A stretch of 64,000 nt of DNA from Populus alba (GCF_005239225.2 NC_133287.1:19782519-19846518); one strand, 5' to 3'; shown: positions 24,361 to 37,337, counted from the stretch's first letter. Translations and numbers: made by a program. The notes: a model not told the origin generated them from the sequence alone.

Positions 24361-27300
24361 TTAAATACTATCAGAGAAGTTCTGAATCTGAAATGCTATC
24401 ACAGTCTGAGATTGCGTCATTGGCTGACGTTCTTTCTTGCCAGAAGATTGTGATGATTCGCCTAACAAGTAGTCCGTCTCGTCGCTATTTTGTTGAGCCC
24501 ATGATTTCTCATGAAGATCTTTCAGCTTAGCAAGCTCATCGGACACTTCCTTCATGGTTGGCCGGTTTACTCCCATGCTATTCAGACATCCTTTTGCAAG
24601 CTCAGCTACAGCTTCTATCTCGTCCATTTCGCCTTCATCAGCTGCCTGGAAATCCAAAATTCTGAAAAGATTATTAGTTTCCAGTGCTGAGATAAAGTGT
24701 TGAATGAGGTTCCGTTTCTCTCCAGAAGTGGAGCTGGAGTTTGGCTTTCCTCCAGTGAGAAGCTCCACAAGAACTACCCCAAAGCTGAAGACATCGCTCC
24801 TTGCGGTTAAAATACCCGTCATAAGATACTCTGGATCCAGGTAGCCTAAAGTCCCTTGTATTTTTGTGGCTATAATGGTTTGGTCTGAAGAAATCAGCAC
24901 TGAAGCTCCAAAATCTGCAACCTTTGCCGTGTAGTTGTTGTCTAAGAGTATGTTCACCGACTTGACATCTCCATGAATAATCGGAGGGTCTGCAAGAGAA
25001 TGCAGGTAATTCAGAGCAAGGGCAATCTCTGATGCTATCCTCCGGCGATTGCTCCAGGAAGCTAGTAACTGCGACGTTTTGTCATGTATGTGCTTGAAAA
25101 GAGTTCCATTTGAAATGAACTCATAAACTAACAATGGCACTTTGGTCTCCAAACACAGGCCCAAGAGCTTCACCACGTTCTTGTGATTGACCTGTGAGAC
25201 AACGCCCATTTCCTTTTGAAATTCCTCATTCATCTGAGCCTTGTCTACCCCTTTAAACTTCTTGACTGCAACTTGGACATCATCTGCTAGAACTCCTCTG
25301 TAAACAGAACCAAAACCACCTTCTCCAAGTTTCTGATCATCATCATAGTTTTTTGTTGCCTTTTCCAGCTCCGCCTCGCTGAAAATCCTTACTCGTTGGT
25401 GCTTTAAAACCATTCCCCCGTTCTCCCTGAAGTTTCTATCCTTTTTCCTTTTCTTGCACATCATGTACAGTAGAACACAAATGATCACAAGCAGAATGAC
25501 TGCTCCAATAGCTGCATACCAATGTCAAAGAAAAATGTTACTTGAAACACACATCGATAGAAAATATTTTTTTACCAACCTTTTACCAAGTGATATATGG
25601 CCATTAGTATCATCATAAGAGCATCTAAATCGGATTTTTTTTACTGTTCTCAGATCAAGTTTTTTTGCACACCAAGACGTAATTCCCTTTTCCAATCCAG
25701 TTAAAGTCAAGCAATGCAAGTTGGGATTAGGAGATTCATGAATATTCAATATATATGCTAGTCTTTTTAATCATATACTTATTGAAAATCATCAAAAAAA
25801 GAAGAACCATACATGCATAGATATAAATGCCTGTTCTTATTGTTAATTGTCTATAAAGCTGAAGCTCGAGAATTACAGACTTGGCCAGTAATGGCTACGA
25901 TGCTCTTCATAACGGAGAAACTCATAACAAGATTAATTCCAAGGTCACTTGCGTACCTGTAATTAATGTGATGATACCAAGTCCTTGACAACCTATTTTA
26001 CCATCACCATACATACCAAGTGGACATCGACACTTGTAATTCCCAATGGTGTTCTTGCATCTACCATGACATGGATAGCTTTCTGGATCCTTGCACTCAT
26101 CGATATCTAAATGTTAAAAAAAGTAGTGAGTAAAACTTGAATATAAATCCGAAAATTAAATTTAATAAAAATAAAATCATGCCATTTAAATGGATATGAT
26201 TAGGCAATAATATATTTGCATTTATAGTAACCAACGAATGCTTGAGTTGAAATGCTCGGTAAAGCCAAATATTCAAGAGTTGGGAGTTCTAAGCAATCCC
26301 GAATTTCGGAGAACAATGTTTTTTTTTTTTTTTAATTCCTCACAACGGAGATAGCTGAATATATAGAACTTAAGCTGCCAATATGGTCAATTTTTTTCCC
26401 TAGTTATAAAACCTGTATTCGTCTGACAAGTCGTCTTAGAATCTATATTAATCCAAGTTGAAGAAAAAGTAAAGGAGTGACCGGGTCAAAAAGTTAGTTC
26501 GACCCGCCAGCTAGTAAACCCGGGGTAAAACCGGTCAAATCCGACACTTAATCTATTGACTTTTTTTTTTTTAACACAGGCCAATGATCCAGTAAATACG
26601 CTACACATGACTAGAGACAACAGGGAAAGAACATAACCCGCAAAAGCAAGTAAAAGTACTTCTATTGGAAATCATACCAAAACGCAAAAACCAGTTTCCC
26701 TTGGCATCCTAATTCTTGGAGATATGGATTTCCTTCGAACCCTTCATTGCATAAGCAACGATATCCTTGACCGCTCTCAGGGTAAGTGCAATTTGCATTA
26801 GCGCCACAAGCATATGCACTTGCATTAGCTTTAGCCTGTTCGCAAGTCTCATTTTTAACTACCCATTCAATCACAATATCTGTTCTATATGCATCTTTTC
26901 CATGTTTTGGCTTGCGAGAGAGCGGCCAATCTGAAATCTTGAGGGAGCTCTCTTGTCCGCTAAAAAAGCGAATCCACAAGGATTGAAGTCCGAAACGTTC
27001 GTGTAGTGGTTTAAAGTTGATAACGAATAATTAAGTGATTTGAGGCCCTTGGGGATTGAGGTTTGGCAGCGTCCGGAACCTGAGCAAGGATTTCCATCGG
27101 ACATGTTCGCATATTCTGTGCATAAGGAGAGACAGGCAGCTCCGTATGTGACCTCATAGTTGGTCATCCAGGCATATGCATCGCAACCAATTACTGTGAA
27201 TACATTCCGGGTGTCTGAGAACGTGAAGGGGCCTGATCCAAGGGTGATAGCCTGTGAGACAAAGTCTGTCGTCCTCCCTGTTCTGTCGTAGCAGTCGAAT

Positions 27301-27582
27301 GCTGCCTCAATGCCCACAGTGACTGTGCCCTCCAGCACTGATATATTGCGAGCAGGCACAGCTTAGAAAGAAGTGCTTATTCATGGCACAGCTTCGTTCT
27401 CCAATACCAAAGGGGTAAGGAACACTAACATTCCCACAGTTGTCTTGGCAGCCAGGTTTTGCATCTGGCCTTGCTGCCGCCACCGGCCGCAACAATAGCA
27501 ACATCATCAGCCAAGAAACCCACATGATCTGCGGGATCATTTTTTTATGCACTACCCAACTTGTGTGACTTAAACAGACCAT
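24361..27582 (-). pseudogene. WAK-like receptor kinase, gene B (broken exon 1, intact kinase exon)
   Basis: Exon 3 (24361-25511) is fully open: transmembrane helix (IGAVILLVIICVLLYMM), GEGGFG, VAVKK, HGD, DFG, DPEY. Exon 2 (25957-26106) is an open calcium-binding EGF with good splice sites. Exon 1 (26700-27582; ATG at 27582, or at 27525 as in gene A) is broken three times. First, about 50 bp are missing after HFFLSC (near 27360), which shifts the frame. Second, two extra bases (AG) near 26953-26960 shift it again. Third, the donor after GATGCCAAG reads GG instead of GT (mutated base 26698). A full receptor is therefore not expected. Translation from an internal start in exon 3 would give a membrane-anchored kinase without an ectodomain, but nothing shows that this happens. 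Confidence 0.88.
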
Positions 27583-28925
27583 CTCCCTCTAATTTGTGTG
27601 AACTTTTTTCCTGGTAGAGAATTTATACTGCTACGGGAAACTATTAAATCCATCACACCAAGAAAGTAAATTCTAGAAAAAAAAAATAATAAAACATAAC
27701 AGATGGAGAACAGATTCGGTCGATCGATGGAGACTTAACAACCTGCTGCAACAATTTTTCAACGTATTCTCTGTTTTTTTAAATATTCTTTTCACAACTG
27801 TAACTGATCATAAAAAATGACTTAGATATATATATTGAAGTCCATCGTTTAGTTGCAGACAGCAATGTCTTAATTAAATAGCCAACTGCAATAGGATAAA
27901 CAAATTTATTACAAAAAATAACGAAATTAAGAACAACTTGTTTCAAGAATTAAAACCCATCAACATCAATCATCAACTAGTTAGTATTCCAAGATGTTAT
28001 AGGGACGGAAACAATAAGAATGCATGAAGACAACTGAAACCAGAACCCACTTGGTAGTAGAGACGGAGACAACATCTCTATTTTTTTGTTTTTTTGTCTC
28101 TGTCTCCAAAACAGTTTTCAAGCCAATTTCTATCCCTCCAAAAAGAATGGAGAAGCAGGGCATGTCCTAGAGAAAAAACTCGTTATCTTTTTTTATAAAA
28201 AATAGCCCGGTAAACATGTCTGAAAAATAAGGCAAAGCTTGGATGAGATTGATTAAAACAGCCATAATTTTAGATCCAACCGAACGGATGGATCAAGTTC
28301 AAGTTACAAGTTTAGTTTTATAGGTGGTTAGCCGGCTATAACTATCCGATCGAGGTCTAAAAGATACTCAAATGAGACCTACAAGTTTAGTTTTCTCTAT
28401 TTATTTTTCTAGTTTTTATTCATGCTATGCATTGTGTGAGAAAGGCCGAGAGAAATAGTCTGTCAAGTATTCTCCCTGTTTTGTCATAGCAGTCGAACGC
28501 AGCATCAATGGCTACAGTGACTGAGCCCTCCAGCACTGATATATTGCGACCGGGTTAATGGAGCCCTGAGGGGGTGGGGAGGCAAACAAAATATTTGTAG
28601 AAAATTCATAGTATTAAAACAATCCAATATCTTAATGTCAAGTGGTTGGATTTGAGCTCTCCACCCTTGTCTTTCATTATAATTGGAAGGTGGGTTAATC
28701 ATGAAATATTTTTAAAATGAAAGATGCCATTGTTTAGTTAGGTAGTGATTGATAGTGATTGATATTATAGAGTAGGTATTTTTAAAATAAATTTTACTTG
28801 AAAATATATTAAAATAATATTTTGTAAAAAATTATTTTTAATATACATTAAAATAATCTAAAAACATCATAAAAAACTAATATAAAGTAAAAAAACAAAT
28901 CAAATTTTAGCAAAAGCTAAGTCAA
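27583..28925. repeat. Duplicated upstream spacer (copy 2, 5' flank of gene B)
   Basis: Near-identical partner of 9350-10717, including the orphan WAK scrap and the small open frame at 27981-28163, which differs by one residue from its partner. It lacks the MITE of copy 1 and therefore records the empty site. Confidence 0.8.
28450..28553 (-). pseudogene. Orphan WAK-like exon 1 scrap (duplicate)
   Basis: Same sequence as the scrap at 10218-10322, in the duplicated spacer. It matches the NISVLEGT-coding tract of exon 1. Confidence 0.75.
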
Positions 28926-30529
28926 GTAGCCAAACGGCTCCTAATGTCCTTCCACATGTATAATTTTCCTTTGTAATTTCTCAAGTGGAAGGTGAAGAGA
29001 GATGTTTAAGCTATATATGTTTATTCCATAATCAATTAAAACTTGCACTTCATATATTTTCATTAATTACATTAATTATTTGTTAATCGACTTCATTTGT
29101 TTATTTTGCCTGTCCATTTATTTGATGAATTATATGTAAATCAATCAATGTTATCAAAGAAAAAGTAAATGGCTAAGAGATGTTAATAGTTAATACGATT
29201 TTAATTTTCTAAATATATTGTAATAATAATATTAATAATGTATTCTTAAGTTTTTTTTCTTTTTAAAAAAAAAACTTAATCTTAAACAACATTGAAACTA
29301 ATTAAAGATAGCTTGATTGTTGAGTGAAAAGTAAACACAAACACCAAAATAAATGCCCGCTCTTGCATATTCCAAAGCTATTAATGCATCCCAACGGCCT
29401 ATGTACAAAAAAATATATTAATGGAGACTATATTAAAGGAGACAGCACAAATCATATCTCATCAAAATTCTTTTATACTTACGAGATTCAACATAAGGAT
29501 TATGGTTTGACATAAAAATTTTCTTGTTGGAAAAAAAACAGAAATTTGACATCTTGTTATTTAAGGGAAAATGTCTAGTTTAAGAAGTCGCCACCTAGTA
29601 TTATGGTCATTAGAAACCCTAACTAATCAACATAGATTCTATGGTACGAGACTAGTTACACGAAAGGAAAGATGTTATCACCTCTTAAACATCCTACTGA
29701 CATAGGCTGCGTTGTTGGTTTTGTCTAAAATTGCTAAGAATTTGTTCTCCCTTCTTTCTTTCTTTTTATTCTTCCTATCATATTCCAGATTTTGGCGTCG
29801 GTGAACCATACCTACAAATATTTCCAACTCTAGCATTGATAAATATTGCACAAACCCAAAAAAATATGATATTCCTGACTCTAGCGTCAGTGAATAAGGT
29901 TGTAAAATTTTTAATGAAAAAAAACAATTTTTCTATGCCTTTTTTTGTTTTTGTTTATCTTTTTTTATTATTTGCTCTTCTTAGACAAGAATAAAAAAAA
30001 GCATTGCACTATAGCTTTGAATTTAACAGTAATGGTCTATAGACTGAGCATTTAGCAGGGAAAAAAAAACAAAAAGCAAAGAAAAGAAAAAAAAGAAAAA
30101 AAATTGAGGGCCCATAAATAAATCAACAAAGATCTTTAAATATTTCTAGATTTTTTTGATATAAAAAAATGGCTTGTTTGACCATATATCAAAATAGAAA
30201 AGAAATAAAATACAAGGACAAGAAATAAAAATGTGTTTTTCCTAACATAATTTTAGCAAACACAATTTAAGCCGGTTGGGGTTAAGGCCCAGATCCGACC
30301 CAATTTTTTTATATATTAGGTTGGATCTATCATAGCACTACCGGCTGGGCTAGACCTGGTTAGCCTAACTTGGTTGCTTATTTAGATCAATAACCGGCCC
30401 AGGTAGAGGCAAGCGTGCATTGCAGTAAGGTAATTATCACAATGCAAAGGTAATAATTATAATTACCTTCGCACTGGTTTGCAAACTAGAAATGCAAAAA
30501 TTGGGCAGGAGAAAAAAAGGGCGTACCTG
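28926..30529. repeat. R2 copy, LTR-repeat start and unclassified spacer
   Basis: 28940-29430 is an R2 copy. 29510-29765 matches the first part of the LTR-type repeat at 11600-11855, without its CT-rich half. 29770-30529 is AT-rich spacer with A runs and a short GC-richer part (30270-30420) that I cannot classify. No gene is supported. Confidence 0.65.
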
Positions 30530-30689
30530 GGGCTTGTGCTTGAAGATGAAGATGATGGTGATGGGGCTTGTGCTTGAAGATGAAGATGAAGATGATGGTG
30601 CTTTAAAAAATGAAAAAACATCATTTGCATGCTTTTCGGCACGAAAAGCTATTTGAAAAGCAACCGCTACCACACTGCCAAACACGCTC
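30530..30689. repeat. Rearrangement junction: LTR-repeat scrap with tandem duplication joined to a truncated MITE
   Basis: GGGGCTTGTGCTTGAAGATG-type sequence from inside the LTR-type repeat occurs twice in tandem (about 36 bp apart). At 30601 it is fused to the right half of the MITE (CTTTAAAAAATGAAAAAACA to CAAACACGCTC). Confidence 0.7.
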
Positions 30690-31329
30690 TTAATGTCCTT
30701 CCACATGTATAATTCTTCTTTGTAATTTCTCAAGTGGAAGGTGGAGAGATGTTTAAGCTATATATGTTTATTCAATAATCAATTAAAACTTGCACTTCAT
30801 ATTTTTTCATTAATTACATTAATTATTTGTTAATCGACTTCATTTGTTTATTTTGCCTGTCCATTTATTTGATGACTTATATGTAAATCAATCAATGTTA
30901 TCAAAGAAAAAGTAAATGGCTAGCTAAGAGATGTTAATAGTTAATACGATTTTAATTTTCTAAATATATCGTAATAATAACATTAATAATATATTCTTAA
31001 AATTGTTTTTTTTTTTTAAAAAAAAACTTAATCTTAAACAACATTGAAACTAATTAAAGATAGCTTGATTGTTGAGTGAAAAGTAAACACAAACACCAAA
31101 ATAAATGCCCACTCTTGCATATTCCAAAGCTATTAATGCATCCCAACGGCTATGTACAAAAATAAATATTAAAGGAGACAGCACAAATCATATCTCACAT
31201 AAATTATTTTATACTTACGAAATTCAACATAAGGGAAAAATTAATATCAAGTAAATTAGGTTAGGTGATAATTTAACATATTTATTTATAAAGTCTTTAC
31301 CAGCCTCAATTTTCAAGAAGCTTGTTTAT
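30690..31329. repeat. Spacer repeat R2 (copy 4)
   Basis: Collinear with 10932-11574 and nearly identical; part of the duplication unit 30600-34140. No gene. Confidence 0.75.
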
Positions 31330-32206
31330 TGTCACACCCGGACATCGTAGCGATCAATTAAAAATTTTCTTGTTGGAAAAAAAACAGAAATTTGACATCT
31401 TGTTATTTAAGGGAAAATGTCTAGTTTAAGAAGTCGCCACCTAGTATTATGGTCATTAGAAACCCTAACTAATCAACATAGATTCTATGGTACGAGACTA
31501 GTTACACGAAAGGAAAGATGTTATCACCTCTTAAACATCTTACCGGACACAGACTGTATTATTGGTTTTGTCTAAAATTGCTAAGAATTTGTTCTCCCTT
31601 CTTTTTTTTTATTCTTCCTATCATATTCTAGATTATGGCGTGCCTGGGGCTTGTGCTTGAAGATGAAGATGATGGTGATGGAGAGCTTGAGGTTGCTGGT
31701 CGAACATACTTTTTCCCCTTTGCTTTTTTTCTTGTTTTTATTTTCTTTGGTTGTCTGTTTGCTGTTTGTCCTGTGCGCCTCTGTTTCCCCGTCTGTGTTA
31801 TGCTTTTCTGTTTGTGTTATCCTTCTCCTCTGATCGCGTCCCTGTTCTATATTCCCTGTTCCTGTTTCTGGTGTCCTGGGTTTTTTCCTTCGTTTTCTGC
31901 CTGTGTTGCTCTCCTGTACTGGGTCTTTTTTTTGTTTTTCCTCCTTTTTTCTCTCTGTTTTTCTGGTCTTCTCTGTTTTTCTTTGCAGGTTCTTTTTTTT
32001 TTTCAGTCTCTCTCTCTCGGTCTCTCTTTGTTTGCTGCTTTGTATTCTGGATCTCCTTCCCTTATTTTCTCCTTTCTCTCTTTCTCTTGCGGGGTCGCTC
32101 TTCTGGGGTATTTATAGGGGACTTTCCTCCTCACGGTGTGGGAGTTCGTCTTCTGCACGGATTCAAGCGTGAGATTGGGTCGTTATCTCCCCGGGATTAT
32201 GATCCT
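31330..32206. mobile_element. LTR-type repeat, polypyrimidine/TATTTATAG type (copy 2)
   Basis: Same structure as 11575-12470: TGTCACACCCG start, GTCGCCACCTAGTATTATGG block, CT-rich tract, TATTTATAG near 32110. It lacks about 20 bp that copy 1 has just after TATTTATAG (the CCCAGCCCACGTC stretch). It is a segmental duplicate, not an independent insertion, because both flanks are also duplicated. Confidence 0.6.
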
Positions 32207-33808
32207 CAATGAGATAGGAATTGATCTTTGTGTTTTGGTAGGACTGGGATGCCGGCATTTCAACTTCCCTTCCCTTCTTTGCAGGCGGACTTTCAACTCC
32301 AGAGGAAGACGAAGAAGAACAGTGCATGTGGAAACAGCATTATTTTGGTCTGGGAATGACCATTTTCAATTTGATCCTTGAAGTTTCAAAATTTTGCATT
32401 CAAGCCCCTAATCTTTTAATTTCAAATTAATTTTAACCCCTTTTAAAATTAAATTAAAAACAAATAGGTCAAAATTAAATTATAACATCCGTAATATTGG
32501 AATGCATCATTTTAAAGATTTGTCAAACATCTATTTTTAAAGTGAAGTTAATATAAATTGTACTCCTTTTTCTTTGCTTAATTTTTACCCACTAGATTTT
32601 ACTTTGCAAGGTTTTAATGAGGCAATTTGATATTTTTATGAATCCTAAATTATTCAAACATGATTTTTAAAGTATTATATTAAACTTTTTATTGAATTCT
32701 AAAGCATTCGGAAATCAAACAAAAATATTATACTCTTTTTTATTCACTTAGGTTTTTTTTTCTTTTGGTTTTCCTTTCCAAGGTTTTAATGAGATAATTT
32801 TTTAATACATTGAAATCAACAACTTTGTCATTCTTGAGTTATAAAATCTATACTTATATACATTGAATATTCGTTAGAATCTCTTAGACTTCATCACTCT
32901 CGAATTTAGTTTCTTGATTTTTTATGACACATTGATACTTGCATTTTCTAGTATCCTTTAATATTTCATTTTTTCCCTATAAATAGACTACTTATTTTAT
33001 ATTCTAAAGATTGAAAATTATATATAAGAATATGTATGGATTTCTCTTTCAATTTTTATTCTGAATATTCATGTTTTTATTTGTTTTTTTATTTTTTTAA
33101 CAAAGTCAAAATTAAAACCAATCAGATTAGTTTTTTTTATTCTATTCTAAATAAAACAAAAGTAAAAGAAAAGCTTACTTATATAAGATGCAGCAATTGT
33201 TTTAAAACCCGACTTGACTTTAAAAAATAATTAACTTAATAAAAAATCTAGATTGACCCAAGACCCAATCAAAATATGTTGATTTTTTTTAAAATATTGT
33301 TTAAATGATATTTTTACATTTTATAAATTAAAAAATTAAGTTAACCCAAATTAATTTACCTGAACCGAAACTTGACCTAGATTAACAGGTTAAGTTTAAA
33401 AATTATGTTTATAGCTGCTTGTGCAATGGCTAGAAAATGATAGGAATCTTGTTTTGGTAAGACTTCGTATGCTATGGAAATTTGAGCTAGCTGTGGAGTT
33501 TTATCTATCTGGGAATGTAGGTAAACATCATTGAGTCTGGTTTGATTAGGAAATCGAAGGTACTTATCAATTTCTCAAAACAATTTCTTTTTGAGAAAGT
33601 ATATTAACTAGTCCTGTAAACACACAATTTTTATTTGAACATAGGTGACAAAAGAAAAGGTACATCTGGATTCTTGAAACATGTCAAGCTTTCAAGTTCC
33701 AGGAGAATTATAGAGACAATAACTCAAGAACATCAATAGCCATAATCTACAATTTATTAATGGAGCTATCTGACTTATTGAATGTTGGAAACTGATTGTG
33801 GTCTGACT
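32207..33808. repeat. 3' flank of gene D, duplicate of gene A flank
   Basis: Collinear with 12471-14037. Starts with the R1 motif GCCGGCATTTCAACTTCCC at 32250. AT-rich, no gene seen. Confidence 0.75.
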
Positions 33809-34799
33809 TTAATTGCTATTAGTGTAGTTCTCGATCTGCAATGAGATCACAGTCTGGGATTGATCCATGGGAGGACTTGCATTCTTGTAGAAAGATTGTG
33901 ATGATTCGCCTAACAAGTGGTCTGTTTCCTCGCTATTTTCATGCGCCAGTGATTTTTGATGAAGAGCTTTCAGCTTAGCAAGCTCATCGGACACTTCCTT
34001 CATGGTTGGCCGGTTTACTCCCATGCTATTTAGACATCCTTTTGCAAGCTCAGCTACAGCTTCTATCTCATCCATTTCACCGTCATCAGCTGTCTGGAAA
34101 TCCAAAATTTTGAAGAGATGATTATTTTCCAGTGCTGAGATGAAGTGGCCAATCTGAAAGCTTCAAGGAGCTTCTGTCCACTAAAAAGGCAAATCCACAA
34201 GGATTGAAGTCCGAAACATTCGCGTGGTAGTTATAACTGAAAGTTGAAATGTTAAGTGACTTGAGGCCCTTGGGAATCGAGGTTTGGCAGCATCCAGAAC
34301 CTGAGCAAGGATTTCCATCTGACATTTTCACGTTTTCGGTGCATATGGAGAGACATGCAGCTCCGTATGTAAGATCTTTGTTGGTCACCTGAGCAAAGGT
34401 ATCACAACCAATAGCTGTGAATACATTTCGGGTGTCTGAGAACATGAAGGGGCCTGATCCAAGGGTGATATGCTGAGAGAATTTGTCTGTTCTGTTCCCT
34501 GTTTTGTTATAGCAGTCGAATGCTGCATAAATGCCCACAGTGACTGTGCCCTCCAGCTGTGATATATTGTGTACAGGAATGGTTCCCAAAAACAGTTGAG
34601 GTTGCCCATCAGCGCCTGAAGTGCAGTTTAGGAAGAAGTCGTCGACGTTCATGGCACAGCTTTCTTCTCCAATCCCGAAGGGGTAAGGAACACTAACATT
34701 TCCACACTTCTCTTGGCAGCCAGGTTTTGCATCTGGCCTTGCTGTTGATACTGCAGCTGGACACAATAAAAGCGACATCATCAGCAAAAACACCCACAT
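33809..34799 (-). pseudogene. WAK-like gene D: exon 1 fused to kinase tail by deletion
   Basis: From ATG 34797-34799 the minus strand encodes a signal peptide (MWVFLLMMSLLLCPAA), the PGCQEKCGNVSVPYPFG start and the GUB_WAK region up to SLKLSDWPL. At about 34145 this is joined directly to the kinase exon at HFISALENN. The EGF domains, introns, transmembrane helix and most of the kinase are gone. The join is out of frame: the exon 1 frame adds only HLSTGK and stops at 34122-34124, giving 225 residues. The kinase tail (98 residues, 33809-34105) stays open in its own frame. The 5' flank matches genes A and C, so it may be transcribed; the product would be a secreted ectodomain fragment. Confidence 0.88.
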
Positions 34800-35201
34800 G
34801 ACTCTGCACCTCCCAACTTAATAAGTAGCAATTGACCCCTAGAAGACATATATATAAGCTAATTAACACAGATCACTAAAACAATTGTTGACACGACCAA
34901 GTCCAAGACTACAGGGTCGATAGAGTCTTGAGAGTCCTTTCCTAGATCTTTCTTTTCAGTTGGCACGCATGCAAAGCAAAGTCACATAACATTGACCAAA
35001 TCAAAGTCTACAATTCCTAATAACATGTGTTGACAAACTATGGAAACCCCAGTGAAGCCATATCACAGCCACCAACCTCGACGTCTGGGGTACGAAGAGT
35101 AATTAATGATTAAGAGGATTTTTTTTAATTCATATTTTAAAATTAATATTTAATGGAATTTGATTTTCTAATTAAATACATTAATGTAATAATAAGTATG
35201 T
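34800..35201. promoter_or_regulatory. Gene D 5' flank, then R1 piece
   Basis: 34800-34980 matches the promoters of A and C, with TTGACC at 34832-34837 and a short ATATATATAAGC at 34847-34858. From about 34981 it changes to R1 sequence (GACCAAATCAAAGTCTACAA), which runs to the solo LTR. Confidence 0.5.
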
Positions 35202-37332
35202 TGTCACGACCTGAATCCCGGATCCATGACCGGCACATAGGCAAGGTTCCCCTCCAAGGTTCCAAACCTATGCGAACCCAAACTTACATACAATCTTTTA
35301 AACAACTCAATCAGAGTTTAACACAGCATTAACAATAAATTACCTTCATAACATAATTTGATTGTCTTAATACAAGAGTTAATATAATTTCATAGTTTTG
35401 GAGCACTAACTTGACATAAAAAGGAAGATACAAATTACAACCAAAAAGCAGGTTCGGAAGGTTCAACAAAAGTAACCCGCTATCAAGCTATAAGCCTGAA
35501 AAGAATAATAATGAGAGGGTGAGTTCAACAACTCAGTGAGTAGATAACGTTCAATATATACACACGAGGTAATATAACAATGAGAAATATATATACAAGT
35601 ATGGATTTAGTTCTTATACGAAGGTTTATCAAATAGGCCATAACAAGAATATCATATGGTAGAACTCGTCAGAAAATCAAAATGCAATGAGCATGAGGCT
35701 CCGTACTGTTGGATGATCAGTCCACACAGGTTGGTGACTCCCCCGACCAACTAGGGTTCAGATACGATGTGCACAAAGACTAACACTACCCTGTTAGCAT
35801 GGATATTCTGACTGACATACCGTAGGTTCATAATCATAATCAAACAAACATAATCATATCTCAAAGCTCAACTCATGACATCAATCAAATGAGGAGCTAT
35901 CAATTCAGGATTCAATTCAAAATATATATTGGTTCATATCAAGAATTCAGATTCAATAATTGATCATGCTTTATCATAACAAGGATAATAATCAATATAT
36001 ATTATCAAGAAGCATGATCCAATTCATATTAACAAATCAAATATTTATAGTATTTCTCATGCATATGAAAAATTATCCACTCACCTGACTCAAAAGCAAA
36101 CAGAACTCAAAAGCAGACACTGAAGAAAATCCTACTAACGTCCCGCCGGTAGAATATCAGGATTATCTGAATACAAAGGAGATATATTCAAGAACGACTT
36201 GAAAGAACATTTAACCTATTTAATACACTTAACTAAGGGTGTATTCCGTAACCCTATATGTTTTTAAACTAACTAGTCAATTTTCTCAAAAACCCAAAAT
36301 CTAACGGTTTTCCCGAAATCTAATCCATAATAAAAACAACTAATAAAATTGGTAATAATTCACTAAATAACCCTTAATTATTCATCAAACTAATCTGCAA
36401 AAGCTAATATTACAGCTAGGGACTAATCTGGAATTTTTCCATATTTTTAGGGCCAAAATTGTAACTTTTGTCAAATGGAGGACCAAACTGAAATTTGTCA
36501 TAAATCCATGAATATACTGAAATTCTGACCTTAATTAATCCTCAATTCTATCTAGGATGTATCATTATGCTTCAGGGATCATTCTGGAATTTTACTAAAT
36601 TTTTAGGGTCAAATTGTACTTTTTGTCAAATTGGAGGACTAAATTGAAAGTGTTAAATTCTCTTATTTATACAGTAATTCTGTCCATAATTCATATGTTA
36701 TTCTGTTCAGAATCTCGGAATATGCTCCAGGGACCAATTTGTAATTTTCCAAAGTTCGGGGACTAAACTGTAATTTTCACAAATTGAGGGACCAAATTGA
36801 ATTTTCATCATCTTCAACCTCAAACCCAGATTTTCAACAGATCACCTACTGTTATCCCCTGATTTCTAACATAAATTCACCATTCAAACAAAACCATAAC
36901 TCAAAATCATCATAATCTTCCATAATCAACTTAATAATCAATTACCCACAACAATCAACCCCTAACCTTCAATTTAATTCATCAATTAAACCCAAAACAC
37001 AAATTCTCAAAACCCTAACATTTATCAGAACTGAAATTAAAGCTTAATTAACACATAATTATATATTTAACAACTTAAAGCTTACCTTTAAACTTATTTC
37101 CTCCAACTCCTTTCCTTTTTCCCTTATTTTCCTCTCTTTTCTCTTCTTTCTTCTTTCCTTTCTCACTTCTGCCGATTCTCTTCCTCTCAAAATCAGATTT
37201 TTTTTTTTTACTTCTATTTATATTTATCAAGTTTGTTGAATTACTACAATATCCCTTATTCATTTATTCCCACTTTTAAGCCTCCAAAGGCTTTGTTGTA
37301 ATATCTTATCTTATTAATTTCAAAACATTACA
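35202..37332. mobile_element. Solo LTR (2131 bp) with TATGT target duplication
   Basis: It begins TGTCACGACCTGAATCC and ends CATTACA. TATGT flanks it at 35197-35201 and 37333-37337. The empty site is seen in the R1 copies near 3557 and 39281 (AAGTATGTATTCTT). There is no second LTR, primer site or coding region, so it is best read as a solo LTR left by LTR-LTR recombination, probably of a Gypsy-type element given the length and the TGTCACGACC start. A CT-rich tract (37090-37200) is followed by TATTTATA-like sequence near 37215, which reads TATAAATAG on the minus strand. Confidence 0.85.
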
Positions 37333-37337
37333 TATGT

